Notes under the pieces: generated by a model
Seen by the model: only the letters and a program-made list of their open reading frames with translations
The model's database searches: none
Told to the model about the DNA's origin: nothing
In this document: one piece after another, positions 26,745-35,934 of the stretch
Layout: each line of letters starts with the position of its first letter
Position numbering within the stretch: position 1 is the first letter of the stretch
Program-made: the position numbers and the translations under genes
DNA from: Streptomyces sp. NBC_01232
GTDB taxonomy: Bacteria; Actinomycetota; Actinomycetes; Streptomycetales; Streptomycetaceae
Length of the DNA: 64,000 nt
NCBI RefSeq assembly: GCF_035989885.1
Contig: NZ_CP108518.1
Span: 1,674,001-1,738,000, forward strand
Direction: 5' to 3'

Positions 26745-27230
26745 TCAGCGCCAGGGTTCGCTGACGGTCCGCAGGGTCATGGCCGTGGAGACGGCGGCGG
26801 TGACCGCTTCGTGCCCCTTGTCCTCGTTCGACCCCTCGAGGCCGGCGCGGTCCAGCGCCTGCTCGTCGTTGTCGCAGGTCAGTACTCCGAAGCCGACGGG
26901 GACTCCGGTGTCGATCGACACCTGTACCAGGCCCTGGGTGACGCCCTGGCAGACGTAGTCGAAGTGCGGGGTGCCGCCGCGGATGACCACTCCGAGGGCG
27001 ACGATGGCATCGTAGCCGCGACCCGCCAGTACCTTCGCCACGACCGGGAGCTCGAAGCTTCCCGGGACCCGGAGCAGGGTGGGCTCGTCGATGCCCAGCT
27101 CGTGCAGGGCGCGCAGGGCGCCGTCGACCAGTCCGTCCATGACCTTCTCGTGCCACTGGGCCGCGATCACGGCGACTCGGAGGTCTCCGCAGTTCTTCAC
27201 GCTCAGTTCGGGTGCGCCCTTGCCGCTCAC
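26745..27230 (-). CDS. ribH: 6,7-dimethyl-8-ribityllumazine synthase
   Basis: A 161-residue enzyme joining 5-amino-6-ribitylamino-uracil with 3,4-dihydroxybutanone phosphate. Motifs: [12 protein letters not shown] (substrate-ring Trp), [32 protein letters not shown] with the catalytic His, [16 protein letters not shown], and the K-G-x-E-A helix. It usually forms 60-mer icosahedra or pentamers. GTG start with GAGGAG upstream. The ribBA gene is 69 bp upstream. Confidence 0.97.
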   Translation of the reverse strand: MSGKGAPELSVKNCGDLRVAVIAAQWHEKVMDGLVDGALRALHELGIDEPTLLRVPGSFELPVVAKVLAGRGYDAIVALGVVIRGGTPHFDYVCQGVTQGLVQVSIDTGVPVGFGVLTCDNDEQALDRAGLEGSNEDKGHEAVTAAVSTAMTLRTVSEPWR

Positions 27231-27299
27231 AGCTCTGCTCCTCGGTGGTTCGTGGGTGTGCGTGGATGGTGGGGTGTACGTACGGGTGGTGGTGCGTGC

Positions 27300-28589
27300 C
27301 TACTGGTTGCCGCAGGCGGAGGTGGTCACGGGCCCTTCCAGCCAGGGCAGGTCGTGGCCCATCCGGTCGCGCTTGGTGCGCAGGTACCGCAGGTTGTGCT
27401 CGCCGGCCTCCATGGGCATCGGCTCGCGGCTGGTGACCGTGATGCCGTGCCGGACGAGGGCGTCGGACTTCTCGGGGTTGTTCGTCATGAGCCGGACGCT
27501 GTGCACGCCGAGGTCGGCGAGGATCTGGGCGCCGGCGCCGTAGTCACGGGCGTCGGCGGGCAGGCCGAGTTCCAGGTTTGCGTCGAGGGTGTCGCGGCCG
27601 CGCTCCTGGAGCTCGTACGCGCGCAGCTTGGACAGGAGTCCGATGCCGCGGCCCTCGTGGCCGCGGAGGTAGACGACGACGCCGCGGCCCTCGGTCTTGA
27701 TGCGTTCCATGGAGGCGTGCAGCTGGGGGCCGCAGTCGCAGCGCTGGGAGGCGAAGATGTCGCCGGTCAGGCATTCGGAGTGCATGCGGACCAGGACGTC
27801 GGCGCCGTCGCCGATCTCCCCGTGGACGAGGGCGACGTGCTCGACACCGTCGACGGTGGAGCGGTAGCCGTACGCGGTGAAGTCGCCGAAGGCGGTCGGC
27901 AGGCTGACCTCGGCCTCGCGGCGGACGGTGGGCTCGGCGGAGCGGCGGTAGGCGATCAGGTCCTCGATGGAGATGATCGTCAGGCCGTGCTTGCGGGCGA
28001 AGGGGATCAGCTCGGGCAGGCGCAGCATGACGCCGTCCTCGCCGGCGATCTCCACGATGGCGCCGGCCGGGCGCAGGCCCGCGAGGCGGGCGAGGTCGAC
28101 GGCGGCCTCGGTGTGGCCGTTGCGGACCAGGACGCCACCGGGCTTGGCGCGCAGCGGGAAGATGTGGCCGGGGCGGACGAAGTCGCCGGGCTCGGAGACG
28201 CCGTCGGCGAGCAGCCGCAGGGTGGTGGCGCGGTCGGCGGCCGAGATTCCGGTAGAGACGCCGTGGGCGGCGCTCGCGTCGACGGAGACGGTGAAGGCGG
28301 TCTGCATCGACTCGGTGTTGTTCTGGACCATCTGCGGGAGTTCGAGCCGGTCCAGCTCGGGGCCCTCCATGGGGGCGCAGATCAAGCCGCGGCACTCGCT
28401 CATCATGAAGGCGATGATCTCGGGGGTGGCCTTCTCGGCGGCGATGACGAGGTCGCCCTCGTTCTCGCGGTCCTCGTCGTCGACGACGACGATGGGGCGG
28501 CCCGCCGCGATGTCGCGGATGGCCTGCTCGACGGGGTCGAGGCGGAAGGTCTCTTCGGGGATGTCGGGCACGGGCTTGAGGCTGGTCAT
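27300..28589 (-). CDS. ribBA: bifunctional 3,4-DHBP synthase / GTP cyclohydrolase II
   Basis: A 429-residue fusion. The N-terminal half (about 18-215) is 3,4-dihydroxy-2-butanone-4-phosphate synthase with [15 protein letters not shown] as acidic metal site and [10 protein letters not shown]. The C-terminal half (about 220-415) is GTP cyclohydrolase II with the zinc cysteines in [20 protein letters not shown] and the [10 protein letters not shown] loop. It supplies both precursors of riboflavin. The start overlaps the stop of pnuX by 4 nt (ATGA) and AAGGAG lies upstream. No loss of key residues seen in either half. Confidence 0.97.
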   Translation of the reverse strand: MTSLKPVPDIPEETFRLDPVEQAIRDIAAGRPIVVVDDEDRENEGDLVIAAEKATPEIIAFMMSECRGLICAPMEGPELDRLELPQMVQNNTESMQTAFTVSVDASAAHGVSTGISAADRATTLRLLADGVSEPGDFVRPGHIFPLRAKPGGVLVRNGHTEAAVDLARLAGLRPAGAIVEIAGEDGVMLRLPELIPFARKHGLTIISIEDLIAYRRSAEPTVRREAEVSLPTAFGDFTAYGYRSTVDGVEHVALVHGEIGDGADVLVRMHSECLTGDIFASQRCDCGPQLHASMERIKTEGRGVVVYLRGHEGRGIGLLSKLRAYELQERGRDTLDANLELGLPADARDYGAGAQILADLGVHSVRLMTNNPEKSDALVRHGITVTSREPMPMEAGEHNLRYLRTKRDRMGHDLPWLEGPVTTSACGNQ

Positions 28590-29239
28590 GCCGTTGCTCC
28601 TTCCAGGGCCGGGGCGGGGTTGATGCGAGAGCGCTGGTACCAGTCGTAGGCGCCCCACAGCACGAGGGCGAAGTACACGACGTAGACGAGGCCGGAGAAG
28701 GCCAGGCCGTTGTTGAAGGCGAGGGGGACGCCGACCAGGTCGACGAGGAGCCAGGCGAACCAGAACTCGACGAGGCCGCGGGCCTGGGCGATCATCGCGA
28801 CGATGGTGCCGACGAAGATGTACGCGTCGGCCCAGGGGCTCCACGACAGGTCCGGGTAGAGCGTGAAGAGGCCGCCGACGGCGAGGGTGCCGAGGGCCGC
28901 GCCGGCCAGGAGCAGTCCGCGCTCCTTCCAGGTGGCGGTGCGCACGGCGATGGAGCCGTCCTGGGCCTTCTGGCGGCCGAGCTGCCAGGCGCGCCAGCCC
29001 CAGACGGCCACGCCGATGACGAGGAGCTGCTTGCCGACACCACCGGCGAGGTGGGCGGAGGCGTAGGCGGCGATGAGGATCAGGCCGGAGAGGAGCTGGG
29101 CGGGCCAGGTCCATATGGAGCGGCGCCAGCCGAGGGCGAGCGCGGCCAGGCCCATCAGGTTGCCGATCATGTCGGACCAGATGACCTTCTGGCCGAAGAC
29201 GGTGAAGGCCTCCGCGTTGAGCCAGGTCAAGGCGGTCAC
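28586..29239 (-). CDS. pnuX: PnuC/PnuX-family vitamin transporter (riboflavin candidate)
   Basis: A 217-residue membrane protein with about seven helices, of the PnuC fold: [20 protein letters not shown] at the N-terminus, [17 protein letters not shown] and the C-terminal [22 protein letters not shown]. PnuC carries nicotinamide riboside, but the relatives placed in FMN-riboswitch operons of actinobacteria (PnuX of Corynebacterium) carry riboflavin. Its place between ribE and ribBA, with 4-nt overlaps on both sides, makes riboflavin the likely substrate. GTG start. Confidence 0.9.
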   Translation of the reverse strand: MTALTWLNAEAFTVFGQKVIWSDMIGNLMGLAALALGWRRSIWTWPAQLLSGLILIAAYASAHLAGGVGKQLLVIGVAVWGWRAWQLGRQKAQDGSIAVRTATWKERGLLLAGAALGTLAVGGLFTLYPDLSWSPWADAYIFVGTIVAMIAQARGLVEFWFAWLLVDLVGVPLAFNNGLAFSGLVYVVYFALVLWGAYDWYQRSRINPAPALEGATA

Positions 29240-29859
29240 CGGGCTTCTCCCGTCGCGTGCAGCGGGTCCACTCCGGCGGCCAGGAGGCGCTCGACGTACT
29301 TCGCGAGGACGTCGACCTCCAGGTTGACCGGGTCGCCGCTCTGCTTGATGCCGAGCGTGGTCAGCGCCAGCGTGGTGGGGATGAGGCTGATGGTGAACCA
29401 GTCGGCGGCGGCCTCGACCACGGTGAGGCTGACGCCGTCGACCGTGATGGAGCCCTTCTCGACCACGTAGCGGGAGAGGTTCTGCGGGAGGGCGACCTTG
29501 ACGATCTCCCAGTGCTCGGAGGGGGTCCGGGAGATGATCTCGCCGGTGCCGTCCACGTGCCCCTGGACGAGGTGACCGCCGAGGCGTCCGCCGAGGGCCA
29601 TGGGGCGCTCCAGGTTGACCCGGGAGCCGGCGCTCAGGGCGCCGAGGCTGGAGCGGTTGAGGGTCTCCTGCATGACGTCGGCGGTGAACTCGCCGTCCGC
29701 GGTCTCCACGACGGTGAGGCAGACGCCGTTGACCGCGATGGAGTCACCGTGCTTGGCGTCCTCGGTGACGAGGGGGCCGCGCAGCCGGAAGCGGGAGGCT
29801 TCCTCGAGCTGCTCCACAGCGGTGACCTCGCCCAGTTCTTCGACGATTCCGGTGAACAC
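29236..29859 (-). CDS. ribE: riboflavin synthase alpha chain
   Basis: A 207-residue enzyme that dismutates two lumazine molecules to riboflavin. Two tandem lumazine-binding repeats are seen (about 1-95 and 96-195): [12 protein letters not shown] opens the first; [15 protein letters not shown] and [15 protein letters not shown] mark equal sites in each; [11 protein letters not shown] joins them. GTG start directly after the ribD stop codon, with AAGGAG at proper spacing. Homotrimeric cytoplasmic enzyme in related bacteria. Confidence 0.97.
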   Translation of the reverse strand: MFTGIVEELGEVTAVEQLEEASRFRLRGPLVTEDAKHGDSIAVNGVCLTVVETADGEFTADVMQETLNRSSLGALSAGSRVNLERPMALGGRLGGHLVQGHVDGTGEIISRTPSEHWEIVKVALPQNLSRYVVEKGSITVDGVSLTVVEAAADWFTISLIPTTLALTTLGIKQSGDPVNLEVDVLAKYVERLLAAGVDPLHATGEAR

Positions 29860-30981
29860 TCAGTGCTCCTTCGTGGCGGGGGTGACGGGGACGGGGACTG
29901 CGGTGATGCGGAGATCGGGGCCGATGCGGACGGCCTCGGTGATGTCGAGGCGCACTGCACCGGAGATGTTCTTGATGCCGGCGTCGGCGAGGGCCGCGGG
30001 GCCCGCGCCGAGCAGGGCCGGGGCGAGGTAGCCGATGACGCGGTCGACGGCGCCGGCCTTGAGGAAGGCGCCGGCCAGTGTGGGCCCGCCCTCCAGCAGG
30101 ACGGAGCGCACGCCGCTCAGGTTCAGGTGGGTGAGCAGGTCCTGGACGGCGATGCGGCCGTCGTGCAGGGGCAGCCGGAGCAGTTCGACGCCGGTCAGGT
30201 GCCGGGTGTCGGCGTCCTCGCCGACGACGAGCAGGGTGGGTGCGGCGTCGTCGAGGATGCGGGCGCCCGCCGGGATCGTGGCGCGGGTGTCGAGGGCGAT
30301 CCGCAGGGGCTGCGTGGCGCCTTCGTGGCCGCGCACGGCGAGGTGCGGGTCGTCGGCGCGCAGGGTGCCGCCGCCGACCAGGACGGCGTCACTCTCGGCG
30401 CGCAGCCGGTGGACGTCGGCGCGGGACGCGGCGGAGGTGATCCAGCGGCTGCTGCCGTCCGCGGCGGCGCTGCGGCCGTCGAGGGTGGCGGCGTACTTCC
30501 AGGTGACGTGCGGCCGGCCCAGGCGTACGGAGGTCAGCCAGGCGGCGTTGCCGGTCTCGGCCTCGTCCGCGAGGAGTCCGCCCTCGGTGTCGATCCCGGC
30601 CGCGCGCAGGGTGGCGGCGCCGCCGCTGGCCTGCGGGTTCGGGTCGGAGACGGCGTGGACCACGCGGGCGATGCCGGCGGCTGCGAGGGCCTGGGCGCAG
30701 GGCCCCGTACGGCCGGTGTGGTTGCAGGGTTCGAGGGTGACGTAGGCGGTGCCGCCGCGGGCGGCAGGGCCCGCTGCGCGCAGGGCGTGGATCTCGGCGT
30801 GCGGGCCGCCTGCCCGTTGGTGCCAGCCCTCGCCGACGATCGTTCCGCAGGCGTCGGTGATGACGCAGCCGACGACCGGATTGGGACTGGTGGAGCCGAG
30901 TCCACGGGCCGCGAGCTCGATGGCCCGTCGCATGGCACGGGTGTCCGCGTCGGGTGCTGCGTGCGCGGCGTGTGTCGCCAC
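29860..30981 (-). CDS. ribD: bifunctional pyrimidine deaminase/reductase
   Basis: A 373-residue fusion for two middle steps of riboflavin synthesis. The N-terminal deaminase (about 1-145) has the zinc site in GGPHAEIHAL (HAE) and LEPCNHTGRTGPC (PCxxxxxxxxC). The C-terminal reductase (about 155-365) has VTWKYAATLDGRSA and VLLEGGPTLAGAF. The GTG at 30981 was selected because AGGAGG lies 5 nt before it; an upstream ATG at 30999 would put that ribosome site inside the gene. First gene of the operon, about 90 nt after the riboswitch terminator. Confidence 0.96.
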   Translation of the reverse strand: MATHAAHAAPDADTRAMRRAIELAARGLGSTSPNPVVGCVITDACGTIVGEGWHQRAGGPHAEIHALRAAGPAARGGTAYVTLEPCNHTGRTGPCAQALAAAGIARVVHAVSDPNPQASGGAATLRAAGIDTEGGLLADEAETGNAAWLTSVRLGRPHVTWKYAATLDGRSAAADGSSRWITSAASRADVHRLRAESDAVLVGGGTLRADDPHLAVRGHEGATQPLRIALDTRATIPAGARILDDAAPTLLVVGEDADTRHLTGVELLRLPLHDGRIAVQDLLTHLNLSGVRSVLLEGGPTLAGAFLKAGAVDRVIGYLAPALLGAGPAALADAGIKNISGAVRLDITEAVRIGPDLRITAVPVPVTPATKEH

Positions 30982-31071
30982 CGGGTCCTCCTGCCTCATC
31001 GGGCACGGACTCCGGGGCCTGTCGAATACGACAGATGAAGCGGTACAGCGCACAGGGGACGCCGAGGCCGG

Positions 31072-31118
31072 AAAAACGGTTCGACCTGGCATATCCGCAG
31101 GGATATGCCGACGAACCG
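31072..31118 (-). terminator. riboswitch-controlled terminator in the rib leader
   Basis: On the minus strand an outer stem CGGTTCG/CGAACCG encloses a perfect 9-bp inner stem GGCATATCC/GGATATGCC with loop CTGC, followed at once by TTTTT. An intrinsic terminator with a U-run 32 nt after the FMN aptamer and before ribD is the expected expression platform for attenuation. Confidence 0.88.
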
Positions 31119-31149
31119 CCGACGGCGGCGTACCGGTGACTGGCCCGCC

Positions 31150-31276
31150 GCGCACTGCCTCCCATCCGGACTTTAACCGTCGGTCCAGGAATCTCACCTG
31201 GTCAACCGGCCGCTGGCTGCGGACGGGTCGCGGACTATAACCGCCGGTTCGGAATTACACCGACCCCGGAGTGCGC
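31150..31276 (-). promoter_or_regulatory. FMN riboswitch (RFN element)
   Basis: Read on the minus strand, the conserved blocks follow in order: GCGCACTCCGGGGTCGGTG, CCGAACCGGCGGTTATAGTC, GACCAGGTGAGATTCCTGGA, CCGACGGTTAAAGTCCGGAT and GGGAGGCAGTGCGC. The closing P1 stem pairs GCGCACT (31270-31276) with AGTGCGC (31150-31156). It controls the ribD-to-PH operon by sensing FMN. One departure from the usual GTGAAAGTCCGAACC is GTGTAATTCCGAACC. Confidence 0.97.
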
Positions 31277-31394
31277 TGCTACTGGTACTCCAGCCAGTCT
31301 GCCACGGGCGATCCACCGCCATGCGGGTGATGTGGTGTGGCCTGGCTCACAGCGTGTCGCCGCCCGGTGCGGACTTTGTCAAGTGGGGCCGGGT

Positions 31395-31436
31395 TGGTCC
31401 AGACCTATTGACGAGGTGGTCTAGTCCTCTTAACGT
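31395..31436 (+). promoter_or_regulatory. chitinase promoter with DasR-type direct repeats
   Basis: TTGACG (31408-31413) and TAACGT (31431-31436) with a 17-bp spacer make the promoter. Two 12-bp copies, TGGTCCAGACCT at 31395 and TGGTCTAGTCCT at 31417, are 22 bp apart and straddle the -35 box. This matches the direct repeats known in Streptomyces chitinase promoters and resembles the GlcNAc-responsive DasR site (TGGTCTAGACCA core). Confidence 0.85.
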
Positions 31437-31565
31437 TCCCTTCATCTTCCCGGGAACAGCCCGTCAGATGTGCGCACGTCACGGGCCAACACGCTTCAGC
31501 ACCAGTCCTGTTGCTTCATGTTGTGTCCAGTTGTGTCCTGCATCCTCCCCTCCCCAGGAGGCACA

Positions 31566-33932
31566 ATGCTGTCCCCCACACGTACGAGAGCGATGCTCCT
31601 GGCATCCGGCGCCGCAATCGCCGGACTCCTGGTGGGCGGGCTCTCGGCGGGCGTCTCGCACGCGGCCGACAACGAGGGCTGTCGCCCCGACGGGCTGTAC
31701 AAGACCGCCGGTGTCGACGTCCCGTACTGCTCGGTCTACGACTCCGAAGGCCGCGAGAAGATGGGCGCCGACCACCAGCGCCGCGTCATCGGATACTTCA
31801 CCGGCTGGCGCACCGGCAAGGACGGCGCCCCCGCCTACCTCGCCAACAACATCCCGTGGTCCAAGGTCACCCACCTGAACTACGCCTTCGCCCACGTGGG
31901 CGCCGACAACAAGATCTCCGTCGGCTCGGACGGCGTGAACAACGCCGCCACCGGGATGACCTGGCCCGGCGTCGCCGGCGCCGAGATGGACCCGGCCCTC
32001 CCCTACAAGGGCCACTTCAACCAGCTGACGAAGTTCAAGAAGCAGTACCCGGACGTCAAGACGCTGATCTCGGTCGGCGGCTGGGCGGAGACCGGCGGCT
32101 ACTTCGGTGACGACGGCAACCGGGTCGCCTCCGGCGGCTTCTACTCGATGGCCACCAACGCCGACGGCTCCGTCAACCAGGCCGGCATCGACACCTTCGC
32201 CGACTCCTCGGTCGAGTTCATCCGCACGTACGGGTTCAACGGCGTCGACATCGACTACGAGTACCCGACCACCATGAAGGACGCCGGCAACCCGCTGGAC
32301 TGGCAGCTGGCCAACGCCCGCCGCGCCGGCCTGGTCAAGGGCTACGCGGCCCTGATGAAGTCGCTGCGCGAGAAGCTCGACCGCGCGGGCGCCGCCGACG
32401 GCAAGCACTACCTGCTCTCCGTCGCCGCCCCCTCCTCCGGCTACCTGCTGCGCGGCATGGAGACGTTCCAGGTCCAGCAGTACCTGGACTACGTCAACAT
32501 CATGTCCTACGACCTGCACGGCGCCTGGAACGAGTACGTCGGGCCCAACGCCTCGCTCTTCGACGACGGCAAGGACGGCGAACTCGCCGCCGCCGGCGTC
32601 TACTCCACCTCCCAGTACGGCGGCATCGGCTACCTCAACACCGACTGGGCGTACCACTACTTCCGCGGCTCGATGCCCGGCGGCCGCATCAACATCGGCC
32701 TGCCCTACTACACCCGCGGCTTCAAGAACGTGCAGGGCGGCACCGACGGGCTATGGGGCAAGGCCCCCGCGACCACCTGCCCGGCCGGCGCCGGCCTGAC
32801 CAAGTGCGGCGACGGCGCGGTCGGCATCGACAACCTGTGGCACGACAAGGACACCAACGGGGCCGAGTCCCCGGCGGGCTCCAACCCGATGTGGCACGCC
32901 AAGAACCTGGAGAAGGGTGTCGTGGGCGACTACGTCACCAAGTACGGCTTCCCGGCGAACACCACGCTGACCGGCACCTACGTCCGCAAGTACGACTCCA
33001 CCCTGGTGGCGCCGTGGCTGTGGAACGCACAGAAGAAGGTCTTCCTCTCCACCGAGGACGAGCAGTCGGTGGCCGCCAAGGCCGACTACGTGGTGAACAA
33101 GGGCATCGGCGGCACGATGGTCTGGGAACTCGCGGGCGACTACTCGTACAACGCGGCCAAGGGCCAGTACGAGGTGGGCGACACCCTCACCGACACGATG
33201 TACCAGAAGTTCAAGTCGGCCTCCCCCTACGGCGCGAAGAAGGCGGGCACGACCGCCCTGCCGACCCAGGCCGTTGACATCAGGACCGAGTTCACCGAGT
33301 TCAAGCTGGGCGACTCCAACTACCCGCTCACCCCGAAGCTGAAGATCACCAACAACACGAACGCCACGCTGCCCGGCGGCACCGAGTTCCGGTTCGACTA
33401 CGGCACCTCGGCCCCGAACAACGCCTCGGACCAGTCCGGCTTCGGCACGACCGTGATCAGCAGCGGCCACACCGGCAACAACGTCGGCGGTCTCAAGGGC
33501 GACTTCCAGCGGGTCTCCCTGAAGCTCCCGGCCTGGCAGACCCTGGCCCCGGGCGCCTCCGTCGACCTGGCCTTCAACTACTACCTGCCGGTCTCCACGC
33601 CCTCCAACTGGACGGTGACCATCTCCGGCACCACCTACGCCCTCACCGGGGACCTGGCCCGCGGTACGACGCTGGTTCAGCCCGGCGGCGGCACCCAGCC
33701 CCCGACCACTCCCCCCACCACCCCGCCGACCACTCCCCCCACGACCCCGCCGCCGACCACGCCTCCGGGCGGGACCTGCACGAACCCGGCGTACGTCGCG
33801 GGCACGGTCTACAACAGCGGCAACGTCGTCTCCCACAAGGGCCGCAACTGGAAGGCCCAGTGGTGGACGCAGAACGAGGAACCCGGCACCACCGGTGAAT
33901 GGGGTGTCTGGAAGGACCAGGGCGCCTGCTGA
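31566..33932 (+). CDS. secreted GH18 chitinase with two carbohydrate-binding-type domains
   Basis: A 788-residue exported chitinase. Signal peptide (about 1-35, [17 protein letters not shown], cleavage after SHAA or SHA). GH18 barrel about 65-555; the DxxDxDxE motif reads [10 protein letters not shown] at about 225, so the catalytic Glu and two Asp are kept but the first Asp is Asn. A beta domain (about 560-695, [20 protein letters not shown]) resembles the accessory domain of Streptomyces chitinases. A Pro/Thr linker (about 700-735) leads to a CBM5/12 chitin-binding module with [23 protein letters not shown] lies 4 nt before the ATG. Probably chitin-induced and glucose-repressed. Confidence 0.96.
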   Translation: MLSPTRTRAMLLASGAAIAGLLVGGLSAGVSHAADNEGCRPDGLYKTAGVDVPYCSVYDSEGREKMGADHQRRVIGYFTGWRTGKDGAPAYLANNIPWSKVTHLNYAFAHVGADNKISVGSDGVNNAATGMTWPGVAGAEMDPALPYKGHFNQLTKFKKQYPDVKTLISVGGWAETGGYFGDDGNRVASGGFYSMATNADGSVNQAGIDTFADSSVEFIRTYGFNGVDIDYEYPTTMKDAGNPLDWQLANARRAGLVKGYAALMKSLREKLDRAGAADGKHYLLSVAAPSSGYLLRGMETFQVQQYLDYVNIMSYDLHGAWNEYVGPNASLFDDGKDGELAAAGVYSTSQYGGIGYLNTDWAYHYFRGSMPGGRINIGLPYYTRGFKNVQGGTDGLWGKAPATTCPAGAGLTKCGDGAVGIDNLWHDKDTNGAESPAGSNPMWHAKNLEKGVVGDYVTKYGFPANTTLTGTYVRKYDSTLVAPWLWNAQKKVFLSTEDEQSVAAKADYVVNKGIGGTMVWELAGDYSYNAAKGQYEVGDTLTDTMYQKFKSASPYGAKKAGTTALPTQAVDIRTEFTEFKLGDSNYPLTPKLKITNNTNATLPGGTEFRFDYGTSAPNNASDQSGFGTTVISSGHTGNNVGGLKGDFQRVSLKLPAWQTLAPGASVDLAFNYYLPVSTPSNWTVTISGTTYALTGDLARGTTLVQPGGGTQPPTTPPTTPPTTPPTTPPPTTPPGGTCTNPAYVAGTVYNSGNVVSHKGRNWKAQWWTQNEEPGTTGEWGVWKDQGAC

Positions 33933-33957
33933 CCCCCGGCACCCCGATCCATGAGTG

Positions 33958-34003
33958 AACGTGAGGACCCGGTGGCCCGGCGGCCACCGGGTCCTCGCAC
34001 GTT
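33958..34003 (+). terminator. terminator after the chitinase gene
   Basis: GAGGACCCGGTGGCC pairs with GGCCACCGGGTCCTC (15 bp), extended by AACGTG/CACGTT with one bulged base; loop CGGC-type. It lies 25 bp after the stop codon and before the sigma-factor gene. Confidence 0.88.
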
Positions 34004-34034
34004 CCGCCCGCACCCGGCCTCGTACGCTGCTGAG

Positions 34035-34934
34035 GTGATCACACACGTCACCGCGTCCGACGCGGACTTCGAGGAAAACCGTCCCCGGATGTTCGGCATC
34101 GCCTACCGCATGCTCGGATCCGCCGCGGAGGCCGAGGACACCGTGCAGGACGCGTACCTGCGCTGGGCGTCCGCGGACCGCGAGGGCATCGAGCACCCGG
34201 GGGCCTGGCTCGCCAAGGTCGTCACGAACCTGTGCCTCAACACCCTCACCTCGGCGCGCGTCCGGCGCGAGGCCTACATCGGCCCCTGGCTCCCCGAACC
34301 CGTCCTCACCGGGGACGGCACCCTCGGCCCGCTGGAGTCCGCAGAGCAGCGGGACAGCGTGTCGATGGCCCTGCTGGTGCTGCTGGAACGGCTCGCGCCG
34401 GTCGAGCGGGCCGTCTACGTACTGCGCGAGGCCTTCGCCTACAGCCACCGGGAGATCGCCGGACTCCTGGACCTCACCGAGGCCAACTGCCGCCAGCTCT
34501 ACCGGCGGGCGGCCGGCCGGGTGGCCGCGGAGCGGGCGGACGGGCCCGAGCGGCGCTTCGCCCCGGACCCCGAGCGCTGGCAGAGCCTCGTGGAAACCTT
34601 CATGACGGCGGCGCGCGGCGGGGACCTGGCCCGGCTGGAGGGGCTGCTGACGGCCGACGTCCGGTTCGTCTCCGACGGCGGCGGCGTGGTCAACGCGGCG
34701 CTGCGGCCGATCCTGGGGCGCGAGAAGGTGGCCCGGTTCGCGGTCGGGGTACTCCAGAAGTTCGCCGGGGACCTGCCGGTCAGCATCGCGGAGGTCAACG
34801 GATCACCGGCGCTGCTCTTCGGCGAGACGGCCGTTCTTCTGGTGGAATTCGAGAACGGGCTGGTCAGCGGCCTCAGCACGGTACTCAACCCGGAGAAGCT
34901 GGAATTCCTCCAGCATCAGCTGTCACATCCCTGA
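34035..34934 (+). CDS. ECF41-type RNA polymerase sigma factor (SigJ-like)
   Basis: A 299-residue sigma factor with sigma2 (about 10-75, RMFGIAYRMLGSAAEAEDTV), sigma4 (about 110-165, ERAVYVLREAFAYSHREIAG) and a C-terminal SnoaL-like extension (about 180-295) typical of ECF41. In this class the extension, not an anti-sigma factor, tunes activity. Its partner oxidoreductase follows 49 bp downstream, as expected for ECF41/COE pairs. GTG start only 6 nt after TACGCT (34023-34028), so the mRNA seems leaderless. Confidence 0.93.
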   Translation: MITHVTASDADFEENRPRMFGIAYRMLGSAAEAEDTVQDAYLRWASADREGIEHPGAWLAKVVTNLCLNTLTSARVRREAYIGPWLPEPVLTGDGTLGPLESAEQRDSVSMALLVLLERLAPVERAVYVLREAFAYSHREIAGLLDLTEANCRQLYRRAAGRVAAERADGPERRFAPDPERWQSLVETFMTAARGGDLARLEGLLTADVRFVSDGGGVVNAALRPILGREKVARFAVGVLQKFAGDLPVSIAEVNGSPALLFGETAVLLVEFENGLVSGLSTVLNPEKLEFLQHQLSHP

Positions 34935-34947
34935 GGGCTGTCCGGTC
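34921..34947 (+). promoter_or_regulatory. candidate ECF41-dependent promoter of the partner gene
   Basis: TGTCACA at 34921-34927 and GGTC at 34944-34947 are 16 bp apart. The published ECF41 target motif is TGTCACA-N16-CGTC, so only one base differs. It overlaps the last codons of the sigma gene and lies 37-63 bp before the next ATG. Confidence 0.75.
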
Positions 34948-34983
34948 TCCGCTGCTGAAGGAACCTCGGCGAAAGGCGGACCC

Positions 34984-35742
34984 ATGAGCACCATCCTCGT
35001 CACCGGAGGCACCGGCACCCTCGGCGTGCTGGTCGTCGCGCGGCTCCGGCAAGCGGGCCACGAGGTCCGCGTGCTGAGCCGGCACGCCACGGAGTACCCG
35101 GTCGACCTCAGCGACGGGAGCGGGCTGGACGCGGCCATGGCGGGCGCGGAGGTGGTCGTGCACTGCGCGAGCAACACGCGCGGCGCGGGCAAGGACGACG
35201 ACACCGCCACCCGGAACCTCGTCGAGTCGGCCCGGAGGGCGGGGACCGTCACCAACATCGTCTACATCTCGATCGTCGGGGTGGATGTGGTGCCGCTCGG
35301 GTACTACCGGAGGAAGCTGCAGGTCGAGCGGCTGCTGGAGGGGTGCGGGCTGGGCGTGACCATCCTGCGCACGACGCAGTTCCACGACCTGGTGGCTCAG
35401 CTGGTGGACGCGGCGGCGAAGCTGCCGCTCGTGCCGGTACCGGTGCCCGGCGGGGTGCGGGTGCAGCCGATCGCCGTCGGGGAGGTCGCGGACCGCCTGG
35501 CGGAACTGGCGGTCCCGACCCCGTCGGGCCGGGTCCCGGACATGGGCGGCCCGGAGATCCACCTCCTGCCGGACCTGGCCCGCACCTACCTGGCGGCGAC
35601 GGGCCGCCACCGCCGGGTGCTCCCCGTCCCCCTGGCGGGCAAGGCCTACGCGGGCTTCAGGCGGGGCGGCCACCTGGCCCCGTCCCATGCGGCGGGCCGG
35701 ACCACCTTCGCGGAGTTCGCGGCGGGGCGGGGCGGGCGGTAG
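34984..35742 (+). CDS. NAD(P)-binding SDR/NmrA-like oxidoreductase, ECF41 partner
   Basis: A 252-residue atypical short-chain dehydrogenase. The Rossmann motif is ILVTGGTGTLGVLVV at the N-terminus; the usual YxxxK is present as YYRRK at about residue 108. NmrA-like sensor function or reductase activity are both possible. ECF41 sigma factors are regularly paired with such COE proteins (carboxymuconolactone decarboxylase, oxidoreductase, epimerase). ATG with AAAGGCGGA upstream. It ends next to an imperfect palindromic repeat. Confidence 0.9.
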   Translation: MSTILVTGGTGTLGVLVVARLRQAGHEVRVLSRHATEYPVDLSDGSGLDAAMAGAEVVVHCASNTRGAGKDDDTATRNLVESARRAGTVTNIVYISIVGVDVVPLGYYRRKLQVERLLEGCGLGVTILRTTQFHDLVAQLVDAAAKLPLVPVPVPGGVRVQPIAVGEVADRLAELAVPTPSGRVPDMGGPEIHLLPDLARTYLAATGRHRRVLPVPLAGKAYAGFRRGGHLAPSHAAGRTTFAEFAAGRGGR

Positions 35743-35773
35743 CGGGACGCGCCCATCCCCCCGGACACGTTCC

Positions 35774-35934
35774 AGTGCTGTGACCGGAAAGGTTCACCGT
35801 GTCGCGACGCCCGGCACGGCACCTCGCCGCGTTGTCGGACCGCGCAAGTACGTCCAGTACGAGGCACGGCCCTCCGCCTTGCGATGCACCGCACCGGACG
35901 CCGCGACTCGGCAAACCTTTCCGGCCACAGCACT
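35774..35934. repeat. about 160-bp imperfect palindromic repeat element
   Basis: The outer arms AGTGCTGTGACCGGAAAGG (35774-35792) and CCTTTCCGGCCACAGCACT (35916-35934) are complementary with one mismatch. Inner parts continue with looser pairing (GTGTCGCGACGCCCGG against the complement of GACGCCGCGACTCGG). The inside, around TACGTCCAGTACGAGGCACG, looks familiar from other Streptomyces intergenic repeats. The right arm runs into the stop codon of the ROK gene. Confidence 0.75.

Noticed and set aside
31470..31565. Longer chitinase start at 31470.
   Set aside because: It would add a non-hydrophobic extension before a clear signal peptide; AGGAGG directly before 31566 decides the start.
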